Shown here: positions 1-10,570 of the stretch, piece by piece
Layout of the letters: each line of letters opens with the position of its first letter
How positions within the stretch are numbered: position 1 is the first letter of the stretch
Assembly: GCF_032854445.1 (NCBI RefSeq)
Contig: NC_088295.1
Coordinates: 74,740,028 to 74,804,027, forward strand
DNA length: 64,000 nt
From: Liolophura sinensis
Taxonomy: Eukaryota > Mollusca > Polyplacophora > Chitonida > Chitonidae
Reading direction: 5' to 3'
The notes under the pieces: generated by a model
Database searches by the model: none
What the model was told of the DNA's origin: nothing
What the model saw: only the letters and a program-made list of their open reading frames with translations
Position numbers and translations under genes: made by a program

Positions 1-323
1 CTTTGCTCGCGGCGACTTCTCTCATGCCTTGCACTGAAGTGTGGTTGTCCAACAAATAACAAAAGCAACCACTCTTCCCATGGGGCAAATTTTTGTGAAA
101 TTTAAGGGGCAAATTTGAAGGAGGGATCTTCTGGTCGTCAGTAGGTCTCTGTAAACTGTCGTTTGAGTTTACTGCTTCATCAGAACCGTCTGTCTTCTCC
201 GGCCGGGCAGAAAATTCACCAGTAAAATCAAAATATTCTGCAATGAGCTTAAGGGCTCCTGTGCATCCAGAAGTGAAAATGAGAGTATACTCTCCAGGAG
301 CTGCGTGGAGAAAGTCAAGAACT
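1..323 (-). CDS. MOCOS: Molybdenum cofactor sulfurase, coding exon 3 (continues beyond the window edge)
   Basis: This exon encodes residues 77-183 of the assembled protein. It belongs to the N-terminal NifS-like domain, which uses PLP to desulfurate L-cysteine; the enzyme then sulfurates the molybdenum cofactor of xanthine dehydrogenase and aldehyde oxidase in the cytosol. Visible family motifs are FTSGCTGALKLIAEYF (from residue 92, the PLP-phosphate region) and LLDNHTSVQGMRE (166-178). The acceptor reads TTTATTTGCAG on the minus strand, and the first base completes Arg76 split with exon 2 (phase 2). Between EYFDF and GCFCYL lies a hydrophilic insert of about 50 residues (roughly 110-161), rich in Ser, Asp, Pro and Lys; from memory the family usually has a much shorter loop here. 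The PLP-lysine and the C-terminal MOSC domain lie outside the window. The frame is open throughout, so there is no sign of a pseudogene. Confidence 0.93.
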
Positions 324-1280
324 CTGCAAATAAAACAGAGGTTACATAAGACTTGTGCATCAATCTTCCACGAGATCTGAAATGTACATGAACATGTGCG
401 TATTGTGCGTCATACTTGATTGTTATTTAAGGCCGCACTAATATATTTGTGATGGAAGCCAATTTTATTTTAAACCAAAGTCCTTGCAGTAAACCACAGA
501 CTTTTGGAGAGTTACTGACGAACTCTTCCACATCTGACATGCTATATTGGTGGAAGGAAATAAGCTAGGGGATATGAGATGTTTAATTAGGAACACGACG
601 GGAAACCATTTTGATGTTATCATATCAGGCTCTAATTTAAAATGGCCTTTCAAAAAGCATGTGACAATGGTACAAAAAAAACAAAACTTTATGTAAGCCG
701 ACAAATGATGAAATTGCAATCATCTCTAAGCTAATTTAAATAACAGTGCAAAAATAACACAATTATCATAATTTACCTTTGAATGTTCATTTGAGAATCT
801 TTATATACATTAATTTAAAATTCAAGAAACTGCCAAAACAATAATGTAATTCAAATGCAATACCAAACAAAAACAGGATAATACAGACAAAAATGCACTA
901 TATGTGAATGAGCCTAAACTTAGTGTACATACATGAATACTTGAAAAATACTCTACCAGGATGAGTCTTTCATTGATGAAGGAGGGTACAAAGATAAGAC
1001 TGAAACTGACAAATCATCTAATGAGTGGAAAATGTGTACTGTCCCAGCAAATCTTCCTGTTTACATATTTACCTGACCGGAAAGTCTTAAACAAAGGAAA
1101 ATCCTCAAAACATTCAGATCGGACAAAATAAAAAGGCGGATTTTCAATTTTATTTTCACTCCATAAATCAAAAAACAAAAGGTATTGCCTAACTGTGTGG
1201 TCTTGCTGAATTAATTTGCTGAGTATTACCAGTAACAAGACAATTTTTGCTTAGGAGTCATCATTATAGCTATCAAGTAC
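324..1280 (-). other. MOCOS: MOCOS intron 2
   Basis: A GT-AG intron: donor AG|GTACTTG at 1280-1279 and acceptor GCAG ending at 324. It interrupts the codon for Arg76 after the second base, and joining the exons keeps the frame. The DNA is AT-rich, with no repeat or other coding signal recognised. Confidence 0.85.
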
Positions 1281-1437
1281 CTGGTGCGCATCTGATCGAT
1301 GGTATCAGTGGTCAGCACACTGCTCTCACTGCGACTATGAGGGTTCCCAAACACGTTAGCAGTCAAGTCCTGATGGACAGCGTCCAGCTGACTCCTGGAG
1401 TAAAGTGTGGTCCCGCCATGATCCAGGTAAACACAGC
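1281..1437 (-). CDS. MOCOS: Molybdenum cofactor sulfurase, coding exon 2
   Basis: A 157-bp exon encoding residues 24-76, with both end codons split. It carries the family signatures YLDHGGTTLYS (27-37) and FGNPHSRSESS (53-63), which form the start of the aminotransferase class V fold and part of the active-site entrance. The acceptor is ATAACAG|GC (AG at 1439-1438); its first two bases complete Gly24, begun in exon 1. The donor AG|GTACTT follows Thr75. The frame is too short to appear in a long-ORF scan and was found by reading the minus strand for the family motif. Phase agrees with both neighbours (70 + 157 nt leaves two bases, completed by exon 3), which is strong internal support. Confidence 0.94.
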
Positions 1438-4400
1438 CTGTTATCCATACACCAGAAAAGAATGTTACATTAATAATTCTTTTTTTTCATTTTTTAAATT
1501 TACAACATGCTCATACCAACAAACAAAAACAATGACGCCTCCTGTAAACAGGCAACAAAAAAAAAAGGAAAAAGAAAAAAGGAACCTAAATTTGCAAGAA
1601 AGTAATAACATTTTTTACAGTTACAAATTTATTGATGGAAAATACAATAATCTGCTCTGAAGTTTCCTTCATCTGTCACATGCCAACAGTTTCTTTTCAT
1701 TTTCCTGTACTGCAATAAAGCAAGTTTAAAGGCAGAGGCTTTGTGTGTTTGTTTGATCTGTTAATCTCTATTTCAGGTGCCTGTCCATGCATGAAATGCT
1801 AACTTAATTCTCAAAGATACCAAGCAAATTTCTATGTAATACATGTAGAAAATTTCAATTCACCATATGTAATATCACAGATATAGAATTAATTCTGGTG
1901 TAAAATTAAAATAGCACATAAAATCAAACACTGTTTTTTTTAACAGATGAAACTCATGGAATTACCACTTTTTCTAAAAACCAATATCAGTATAACTTCA
2001 TCCCTAGAAGCAATAAAAACAAAACTGAAACTAATCAGAAATTAAATTCGTGATTCCAGGAGAGGTTGTCGCAAACACACCTAGAGGCAAACTTCTTTCT
2101 AATGAAACCTTAAGAGTAATTTGGACGAAAATGAATAGTTTCCCTCCTTAACATATTTGCTAATGTAGTATTTAATTTCTGTTTTCAGGCACTACTCTTG
2201 CTGGGACTTCCACAGGTGTTTAATTCCATACACTCTCTTATACCGACAGTATGAAGAGTTTTACCTTAGCTGTAAGCCATTTGTCGCATTTTATCAAGTG
2301 GAAACATCTGTCATTTACCCATGTTCTCCAAAATTTCATTCTGAGTGATCAAAAGATCAAAGCATGGCTACACCAAAGAACTCAGGCACTTTACTAACAT
2401 TCACTAACCATTATAAATTTTCAATAAATCTGAGGCTGTAATTTTGGCCTGGGGTCACTGTCACAAAAATTCGAATAAAAACAATCCTACATCATCAAAT
2501 TTCATTTCTGTATAAAGATTCTGACACAAAATGTGATTTCCAAAGCTATTTTTATTTCATCTAGAAGTAAACCTGTTCTTTAAGTTCACCTCAAAGAAAG
2601 ACGAGACAATAAAACTTTTTCACAAATATGTTTATGAAATCTTTAAAGTTTGAGTTAAAATGTCCAATCCGTATCATCTAAGATTATAGTGGAAAAACAA
2701 AAAAAAACATACATTGTCTCAGTATTAAACACAAAATAAATGTACATGATGCATACCTACCATATATTATACATACAAACCCCACCATCCACCAGAAAAT
2801 TTCTGATTAACAATCTGGAGATGCCTGATGTGTGCATATTCCAGTTAATACTGCAAATATGAGTGGCACTTTGACAGAGAATATAGTGAAGTGTACAATC
2901 AGTACCTTGCAGTGTTATGTGGCTTGGCGCAGCTTAATATATCGTTCTGTTTACGACAGATTCTGAAGGCTTGTGAAGTCCTCAGGTGAAATAGTACACT
3001 ACGGTAATGTTCTTCAAACGTTGTAAATTTGCATCAGCCATACAGAGCATTTTGATACCAGCAACGACATATTAAATATTGGAATTAACATCACTGCATT
3101 TTTCCTCTTTTTTTCTTTTAATCCATTTCTGTTACAGTCATGGTTGTTTAGGGTGCATGCAATTTGCTGTTACTTATGTGGAAAGTTAGATTAAATCTGT
3201 GGGGAAAACTCTCAAGAGTCCATTTTGCACCATTACTTGCGACCATTTGCCAGCTACCACACTCTCGTCTCTGCTTTTACTCTATTTTATATAAATATAT
3301 AAATCAAGCACTTTCCAAAACACTAGAATCCATTTCAATGTAACAACTGCAGAGTTATGTCCTTTTGTTGTCTGAATTTGCTTTGCAGTGTTGTAAAATA
3401 TGACATCTTTCTTATGGTCATATGGGCAGAACATATATTTACTCACGTATTTGATTGTTGTCTAATGCCACACACAAGAGCTTTTCAGTCAAACGAGGAA
3501 TGGGCGGTGCATATAAAGATGAACACACATCACTTTTACAAAAATTACGACACTAATCTCCCAAATTCTTGCTAAGACATGTACATTGTCGCGAGACTTC
3601 CTGATAGAAACTGAATCTAAGCTATATGTAGCTCCCTCTTACGGTGTTAAGAGACAGCTACATGTACAGAAGATGGCTCACAGCCACCATGTAGCCACAT
3701 TTCAACCATTTCCCTTTCACAACAACACAATAATTACGTGATTGTAGACTGCCTTGTATGGTTTTGCACTCTTACAGCTTCCTGGTGTTAAGAAAAAGCA
3801 GCATTTATTTACTTATTTATTTCATTCAGTGTAGATTTACTGGTACTAAAGACAGCATTTTACGTATATAACACAACAAGGGTCAAGGGAACTTGGTATG
3901 CAGAGCCTGGAGAATATCATGACCTCATGCTAGCAACTGGATAAACCTTATGACTCGCAGATAAAAATTAAGCATTTAAACATGATTAATCTACATTAAC
4001 ACATACACGTTTTCAGGCATACTACATAATGATTATGTGCATATACAATAGTTATCGGCTATAGTTAAAACTATATGTGGGCCTACTGTTATACTCTAAC
4101 AATGATTCGTGAGTGAGTGAGTGAGTGAGTGAGTGAGTGAGTGCTTGGGTTTAACGTCGTACTTAAGAATTTTTCAGTCGTATGATGACACAGGAATCCT
4201 TAGAGTGCATGTAATGTGCCTCCTTGTTGCAGGACGGATTTCCACCGCTCTAGTGCTGCTTCACCGAGACTTCACTTACCGAAGGCAAGTAAGGCGCCTC
4301 GCCCGAGCCGCTTGCTGGCCTACATTTCAAGAAAATGTACGTGTATCAGTGCAAGCATTCAGTTCGTGGGGTTGTTGTAAATGGAATCTCAGGAAGTTAG

Positions 4401-4558
4401 ATCTACTTATCGCCAGAACTTACGGATAGTTCTGTTTTGCAAGATACTTCTGTTTTAGAGCAGAGGGTGAGTCGTTAGAAATGAAACAGTAGGCATATAG
4501 TCACAGTACAATGTTGTTGTAGCAGGGAAGCTAGCACCAAACAATCCCGCAAACGAAC
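1438..4558 (-). other. MOCOS: MOCOS intron 1
   Basis: A GT-AG intron of about 3.1 kb: donor G|GTTCGT at 4558-4557 and acceptor AACAG ending at 1438; phase 1. It is AT-rich and contains one SINE-A copy (about 4109-4325) in the same orientation as the gene. I see no other exon or regulatory block that I can support. Confidence 0.8.
4109..4325 (-). mobile_element. SINE family A, 5'-truncated copy in MOCOS intron 1
   Basis: Read on the minus strand, this matches the body and tail of the full-length family A copy at 12735-13048. It shares the segment around CAGTGAAGCAGCACTAGA and GGCAAGTAAGTG-like sequence, and ends in the TTAAACCC...CACTCACTCACT tail. On the plus strand the tail is a (GTGA)n microsatellite at 4109-4142. 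The tRNA-like head is missing. No target-site duplication could be found, so the exact left limit of the body is approximate. Confidence 0.8.
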
Positions 4559-4628
4559 CTGCCAAGTTTGGAAATTCTGATGATCTGATGTCGTCTATTT
4601 GGGAGTTGTAACCGTCCAAAGACGCCAT
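4559..4628 (-). CDS. MOCOS: Molybdenum cofactor sulfurase, first coding exon with start codon
   Basis: ATG is at 4628-4626, and the exon encodes 23 residues plus the first base of Gly24 before donor G|GTTCGT. The last residues, EFPNLAG, run straight into CVYLDHGG of exon 2, which is the typical N-terminal order in this family (an acidic EF.xL.G stretch before VYLDHAG). The context GCATAATGG has a purine (A) at -3 after CATA. The N-terminus is short (26 residues before YLDH), with no signal or mitochondrial targeting peptide, which fits a cytosolic enzyme. The splice phase (1) and protein continuity decided the boundaries. Confidence 0.9.
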
Positions 4629-4899
4629 TATGCACGTTGAGTTTGGGCGTATAAACTGACGAAGTGTAGGATATCAAAACACGTCAGTTTCAGATTAGCA
4701 GTGTCACGCTTGTTGACACTCCATCTTTCCTATCATATGACCTCACCAGTGACCTTTGACCGTAATGTAAACATGTGCTAGTGTATTCTTGAGCTGTGCT
4801 GAATTATGCAAATTTAAAGCTCATTTTGTATTACATATTGTGTGGAATTACAATTAAGACACGAATCTTTTGTTAAATTGTAATTTTCGACTTAGACAG
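4629..4899. promoter_or_regulatory. Upstream region / probable promoter of MOCOS
   Basis: This is the sequence immediately 5' of the MOCOS start codon. It contains the DR1-type cluster at 4738-4762, a TGACGT-like site near the left end of that region (ACGTCAG around 4681, a CRE half-site), and a TATAAA on the plus strand at 4650-4655, which would drive rightward transcription. No CpG island is evident. The assignment rests mainly on position; the transcription start was not identified. Confidence 0.5.
4738..4762 (-). promoter_or_regulatory. Nuclear-receptor-like half-site cluster containing a DR1
   Basis: The plus strand reads TGACCT at 4738-4743, then TGACCT T TGACCG at 4750-4762. On the minus strand the latter is CGGTCA A AGGTCA, a direct repeat with one-base spacing (DR1), the known element for HNF4, RXR and COUP-TF type receptors. 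It lies 110-135 bp upstream of the MOCOS ATG. Occupancy is inference only. Confidence 0.45.
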
Positions 4900-5092
4900 T
4901 GGAGAAAAATGGAAAGAAATTGGCGAATTACTTTTTAGCGCGGATGTTTGGACCGGTGCACTGTGCTACACTGATTTCTTCATTTGGTTTCACTTCTCCC
5001 TCCTCCACGCACCACAGCCATTCGTTTGTATGCCGCACATCTCTTGACTGCACCCCGCTCTAGTTCCTACAGCTCCCTGCTAGTCTACCCAG
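4900..5092 (+). other. Possible divergent non-coding first exon
   Basis: A GC-richer, pyrimidine-rich stretch ending in a strong donor, CCCAG|GTATGT (GT at 5093-5094), 270 bp upstream of the MOCOS ATG and on the opposite strand. All plus frames contain stops and there is no clear ORF, so if transcribed it would be a 5'UTR or lncRNA exon. The 5' limit is arbitrary. It could equally be unspliced promoter DNA. Confidence 0.2.
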
Positions 5093-6432
5093 GTATGTTT
5101 CCTTTTCCTACTTTATATTCGCACCACTAACCTCATTTCCATGCAATTTATCTTTTTTTTTCCCCTTCACCATATTCCATTCATTCCCCACTGGCAGCCG
5201 TTTCGCTCCTTTTGCCTGTGTACGGTGTGCGGTGCATGTGGCCAGCAGGCAGTTCCCCCGGCAGGAGCGCTCCGTGCGCCGGCTCATGCCCGCTCTCTCC
5301 GACCCAGCATCTTATCGAAGAGTCTGAGATTATCACTTTCCGATTTTTTCCGTTCGCACTGCAAAGGACAATGCATGTCGGTATATTTGTTATTGCGTCT
5401 TTTCACCCGAATACGAAGGAATGCAAGCGACATACGTGTATGCCTCTGCAATATTTCTTCTGTTCATGCCCAAATCACCATGCTTATATCGTCCATTTAT
5501 AATACACCCCCATATTATATAGACCTGTTTACCCCCCGTGTAACTGTGTACCTGATCCCCTGACATGCATTCCCTGTCAACATGGTCAAAAGTCAATAGG
5601 CTACCTTACATAACCATTCTACCCAGTCCACATGATCTCACTTATGTCATATCAACCTCAGGTCAAGGGAAATGCATAGGTGATAGTGCATAGGTTCCAG
5701 TGCAATAATTCAATTTGTCAGTGCCAGTCACAGGTCGAAAAGACGTAAATAATAATAATAAACACATAACAAAGTAATTAATTAATTGTTTATCAGATCA
5801 TTCATAACTGTAGATAGAGGATAAAATATGATAACTCTGCCAAGGACTAGCCTGAAGATGTATTTAAACGGTATTTAGGTTCTGTAATGTGTGGATACTT
5901 TTATGTCAAACCATAATGATGCAGTATCAAATTTATGCATTGATGAGAATGGCTACCATACGAAGATTTAGCATACTGTTTTTGTGTAGAAAATTTGAAG
6001 CATTGTATAGCTTAGATTTAATGATGTCCTTGATGAATTTTAGCTTTGTAGGACAACATCTTGTTTCCATAATTTACTTGGTTAAAAAATGAATATACAA
6101 ATTACTTGTAGGCCTACTGAAAATGTCCTTTAACCTTTCACCGTCATTTGAGAGACATATTCTCACAAATGGGACAACATTTTGAAAAAACTGATAGCAC
6201 GAAGAATGAAAATGAAGAAATAATTTAGACTACTTCAGATTCTTGTGCATGGTATTAAGGCACAGTAGAGAAGACATGTAAACTCAAAACATGACAAATT
6301 AAATCTTGTGTATGATGGGTAGATGTATTTTTAATTTCCAAAGTATTTGTAATAAAATACATGAAAATCCTTAGTGCTTATAGCTAAACCATAGGCCAGC
6401 CTTTCTGTGACACTACCCCACAGACATGCCTC
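5093..6432. other. No gene recognised
   Basis: The first ~250 bp (to about 5340) are GC-richer than the surroundings and may be promoter-proximal. Plus-strand frames of 96 and 140 codons overlap there, but the translations look random. The rest is ordinary AT-rich DNA. On the minus strand an ATTAAA downstream of the 6433 stop (near 6340) could act as a polyadenylation signal for the candidate frame at 6433-6954. Confidence 0.4.
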
Positions 6433-6954
6433 TCAGTTCTCCACCCCTGCACCCTGATAGACCCTGACTGCCGCCTGTGCCTCACTACTGATAGCTGTAT
6501 ATAGGTATCTAACTCGCTTAGGGAGGGAAAGAGGGAAGTCAGGCACTAACCACAGAGGTATGACAATGAGAGATGACCTGATCAGCCCCACTGATAGAGG
6601 TTTTTGGAGAGAGGAGGTATATTGAGGTGGTACCCCAGGATGTGTACTGGACCTGTTTACTTTAGACAGCCCCCTGATAAGTGGATTGGGAGTCTTTCTG
6701 CCTTGTATGCTGATGAGAGGTGCATTTCTAAAGGACGCTTTGTGCATAAGCCATTCCAGGAGATCATCCTCAGCATATTTCTGCATTCCTTGTGAAACCG
6801 CAAACGTGTTCAGACAATCAAGTAATTTGTAATGGACAGTGTCATTGGAGAACTTCACTGGACCCCTGCGCTCAATGGACAGTAGGTTGTGCAAGCGGTT
6901 CCAAAATGCAACCGATGTGCAGTAACAGTGTGCTTTTAGCACACCTGTGTTCTT
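6433..6954 (-). CDS. Unrecognised long open frame, candidate terminal exon
   Basis: The frame is open from 7023 to the TGA at 6433 (196 codons), the longest stop-free stretch among the window's non-repeat frames and in a less AT-rich segment. A plausible acceptor (CTCACCGCACCAG) ends at 6955, so the exon would start at Lys-Asn-Thr with phase 0, giving about 173 residues. There is no suitable ATG at the start, so it would be an internal or last exon. The composition looks protein-like: FWNRLHNLLSIERRGPVK, then YAEDDLLEWLMHKASF, then a Pro/Ser-rich part and a C-terminus ending VYQGAGVEN. I recognise no domain, no membrane segment and no transposon enzyme motif. A lone chance frame of this length in 64 kb is not excluded, and no upstream exon was found. 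Confidence 0.3.
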   Translation of the reverse strand, partial: KNTGVLKAHCYCTSVAFWNRLHNLLSIERRGPVKFSNDTVHYKLLDCLNTFAVSQGMQKYAEDDLLEWLMHKASFRNAPLISIQGRKTPNPLIRGLSKVNRSSTHPGVPPQYTSSLQKPLSVGLIRSSLIVIPLWLVPDFPLSLPKRVRYLYTAISSEAQAAVRVYQGAGVEN

Positions 6955-7023
6955 CTGGTGCGGTGAGAATGTAACAACTGATCTAAGTGTTTTAATCTGA
7001 TGGCGTGAAATGCCTGTGTCAAC

Positions 7024-10000
7024 CTATGGGAACGCAGACAGCTGCTATGCTTCCATTATCTTGAATGTCGAGTTTTATCTATTGATTTTAGGCAAGCACA
7101 CAGCCTGTAAAACCACTGGATTATAAATTACCTGAACACTAAGCCATCAGGTAGGTAAGCGGTGTGTACCCAAAGCCAGAATGTTTATGAAGGCCATCAG
7201 ATAAAACCTTAGCTGAAAGGTCAGCCAGATAAGACAGTGACAGAAATTTACATTGTGAGCATTATGGATTTATTGTTAGTAGTCTGACAACAGAATCAGT
7301 ATTTGGAATAAAATTTTAATTGAGAATATTGAAGCATTGTTTTTATAGTTTTGTATTTTAGGTGACAAATGTAGCTTGTTTGCAAAATGAGTTGGCCAGT
7401 CGTGTCTGTTACATATGAAGGAAGGTGATATTAGAACCACAGGTGTGGACCAAAGCAGATTGTCTCATGAATGAACATCCTTTCTTCTTTAGTGTGATTT
7501 TTGGTTTACTGCACATGCTTCTATCTTCGAAGGAATTTTGTTGATAGATTTATATTACCTCATATACATGTACATTAGCACTTTTGTATCGTTTCATGAA
7601 AGTCTCGAGACTAAAAATGTCGCTCATGCTGATAATGCAATGTAATGTTCTTCTGGCCCCTGTAATTTACCAGAAGTAGTTTACATGTGGGTGATTTTAT
7701 AAGTATCACTTAATCTTTAATGTCAGAGGATATTAACGTTATTTTGCGCATTTGTACAAGTGTGACCAGAACATTACATGACGCAATATTTGTATATAAA
7801 CTGAAATTTGATTATTTTTTTCCAAAATAAGCCTCCTGTGGCTTTAATACGAAAAGCTTAAAACAACAGTCAACAGGTGATGCTGAGTAAATATGATATA
7901 TGTGACTAGAGGTGTGAAGGACTTACATGTAGTTTGACCTCATTATTGATACAGGGTCATTATGGCATTCTTGTCCTAATTGGCAAAAAGAAGACAGGTT
8001 TGCTGTAAATACATCCTCCATACGCAGCAGTATCTTGACCATGTTGTAAACTGATGGTGGTTTGAAAAAAAAGCCAAAAAAAAATAGGATCAATAAAATT
8101 GACTTGTATAGCCCACTGAATAAATCAATAGAGATTGTTATATAGACGCTCGACTAGTGTTCAGAGGATTTTCAGAATATTTCATGCAAGGGGATATCAG
8201 TAGATATAGATGAGTATTTGATGACCTTATGGATCAGAATGCAAATGTGGTGGACATCCAGGAATATGTTTCTCCTGTGATTGCCTGCTCAGCTACAGAC
8301 GTATCCAGCATAGAAACAATGACCTCCATTGCAGAGTATGAATATACTGGTCTGCTTTGTGAACCAACCTGCATACACACCACAAAAACATCTTTTCAGT
8401 TCACAAGAATGGTAAATGAATTGCAAGTGACCAGAGTTTGAATATGTGAGAGTTCAGGTAATCCATAATTTTGTGAATTTTCCTCTGTGAAGGCAGTTAG
8501 GAAATACAACACACAGTTAACATGGGATTCTGGTCATAGAGGCAATCACAGCATCATGTATTATTATTTTTGTTCGAGACCAATAATATTGTTAAACAGA
8601 AATATTTGTTTTCACGTCAGTGAATGGCATAAAGGACAGGAACAGTTAGATTACCGCAGTAGTTAACATTGAAATTTTTTAAGGTTTGCCATTTTGAAAT
8701 ATTGCCTGTAGAATGTCATTTTGAAATGTATTGAAAATGTGTGAAAATGATGTTATCCGAAATAATTACACCTTAATACGTACACTGTGTGGAAAAAACT
8801 TTGGCATGACTTTGAACAGTAATTCAATATTGGGCTCCTTTTTGAAGTTAGCTATGCCAGACAGAGACCTACAGCATTGGACATTCATGAAAATCATACC
8901 AATTAATTTAATGGATGTTTAATAAGATTTGCCTAATTAATTGAATTTACAGATGTTAACATTTTTAGAACTGCTCATGTTTGCCTTCTTTTGATCATAA
9001 TATACGTACATGTCAAAGGTAATATGATTATCGTTTACGGACATTTCACTGGAAAAAAATCAATTAGCACAAACATTCAGCCTACTGGTAGTCCGCCCAA
9101 TGTGAAGTGATAAAACCAAGGGGGATCACTGCGCCATGTGTGCGCATACATGACAAACGTGACATTTCAGGACATGAACGGCACTATAAACGCTTTCTTC
9201 ACAACTCTGGCATGTTTATGAAACTTATATTGTGTGTTGCTATGGTTACCTTTACTTTTGTCCACACTTAAATTTGTATTATAAAAGTGTTCTCTTGTCC
9301 GGTGTTGCTTTAGTAAAGATGAGTTGATGCGCAAATCAATAAGCACCCTATTTTAGTTGTCTGAAGAGTTGGCTTGTCTAATTTAATAAGGCAAAACTTT
9401 ATTGAAGCAGATTCACATTACTTGATTAATTTTTAAGATCTGTTGTATGTTTTTTCTCTGCAATTTTATCTTTTTTTGTAAAGCCTTAAGGAGTTGTCTC
9501 AAGGTCATTGAGTTTGAGGGACAACCCATGGAATGGTTGTCCAGGAGCTAAGTGGTATGGTTATTTGTGGCCAAGTAAGGTTGCTCAGTGGCTTTCACAA
9601 ATGAAATCTAAACTTACGAGAAAGGTTAGGAAATCCACCCCACATGCTGATTTTAAAACTCGGTTTTGGTGTACTATGTGACAATCTGATTTGATGAACG
9701 ATGTGAAAACGGCAAAGCCCCTGTAAATCCTGCTTAACCATTTAATTTCCTGTCTGGCCACTGTAGAAATCTTGATCACCTGAGATGTACATGGAGAAAA
9801 TTGGAGTCTTGCCTCCTTCTGAGGGTAAGATTGACAGTTAATAGAGTGGGGTATGTGTGCACTTTTGTGTTGTTCACCCTGTCAGCTAGCAGTGGCTGAA
9901 GTTATCTAGCTATACAGCCGTCTTTGTTGGAAGAAGGCTGAAGATTTCTTAAAAAACAAATAGACAGACCTCCGTCCATGTTGACCTTTCACATCAACTC

Positions 10001-10259
10001 CATGCCACAGCTGCAGTAAATCTGTGAAAAAAAAAAACTCCAAAAATTTGCAGGCTGTTAATGATGTGTGGTGTTGTCGGCGGTCTGTAAACATTCCTTT
10101 ATGTCATATTTTTAAAGAATTTTGTTGAATTGACCTAAATACAGAAGATTTAACTAACAACTTTTTTTTTAAATAAATTTATTCATGTTTGGGTGAGATT
10201 TTAGTTTATTTTTTCAACTTCATGTGGAAGCTATGTTGATGTCAACAAAACTGGGGTCA
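7024..10259. other. No gene recognised
   Basis: AT-rich DNA with homopolymer runs. A 70-codon plus frame starting at 8229 has a protein-like look but no usable splice sites or recognisable motif. No SINE or tandem repeat was seen. Confidence 0.4.
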
Positions 10260-10570
10260 CACAAGTTAAGCCTGCAATAATAGTTTGGGGTATAGGGCCC
10301 TCCTGCCTGAGAGACCAGGAAGGCTGAGCGTCCAGCTTCGAGGTGCCAGAAATCCTAGATGCATGCCCTTGTGCTCATGTTGGAGTATTTAAAGAGAGCC
10401 TTGCGTGATATTGCCTCAGAGTTTTTCAAGGGTAATTAAGGGAACCCTATGGGGCCTCCTTGGTGTCTAAATCATGACAGGGCAGACCTGTGTAAGCACT
10501 TAACATGATCACCAATAAATCACATGGCAAAGTACACCTGGCCATTTGAGCTTTCCTGTAGAGGACACTT
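10260..10570. promoter_or_regulatory. Candidate non-coding regulatory island
   Basis: A block of higher complexity and higher GC than its flanks, without a long frame or repeat similarity. It includes short AT-rich homeodomain-type sites (GGTAATTAAGG, CCAATAAATCACATGG) embedded in GC-richer sequence. It is called by appearance only; conservation cannot be assessed here. Confidence 0.22.

Noticed and set aside
169-363. 64-codon minus frame overlapping MOCOS exon 3
   Set aside because: It is in the wrong reading frame; the motif-bearing frame is shifted and is joined by splicing at 323.
1247-1660. 137-codon plus frame opposite MOCOS exon 2
   Set aside because: It is the antisense shadow of the real exon at 1281-1437 and then runs into low-complexity AT-rich DNA.
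5141-5563. 140- and 96-codon overlapping plus frames
   Set aside because: Two frames are open in the same GC-richer DNA; composition, with no conserved motif.
8229-8441. 70-codon plus frame starting MDQNANVVDIQEY
   Set aside because: There is a stop immediately upstream, no clear acceptor or donor pair, and no recognised motif.
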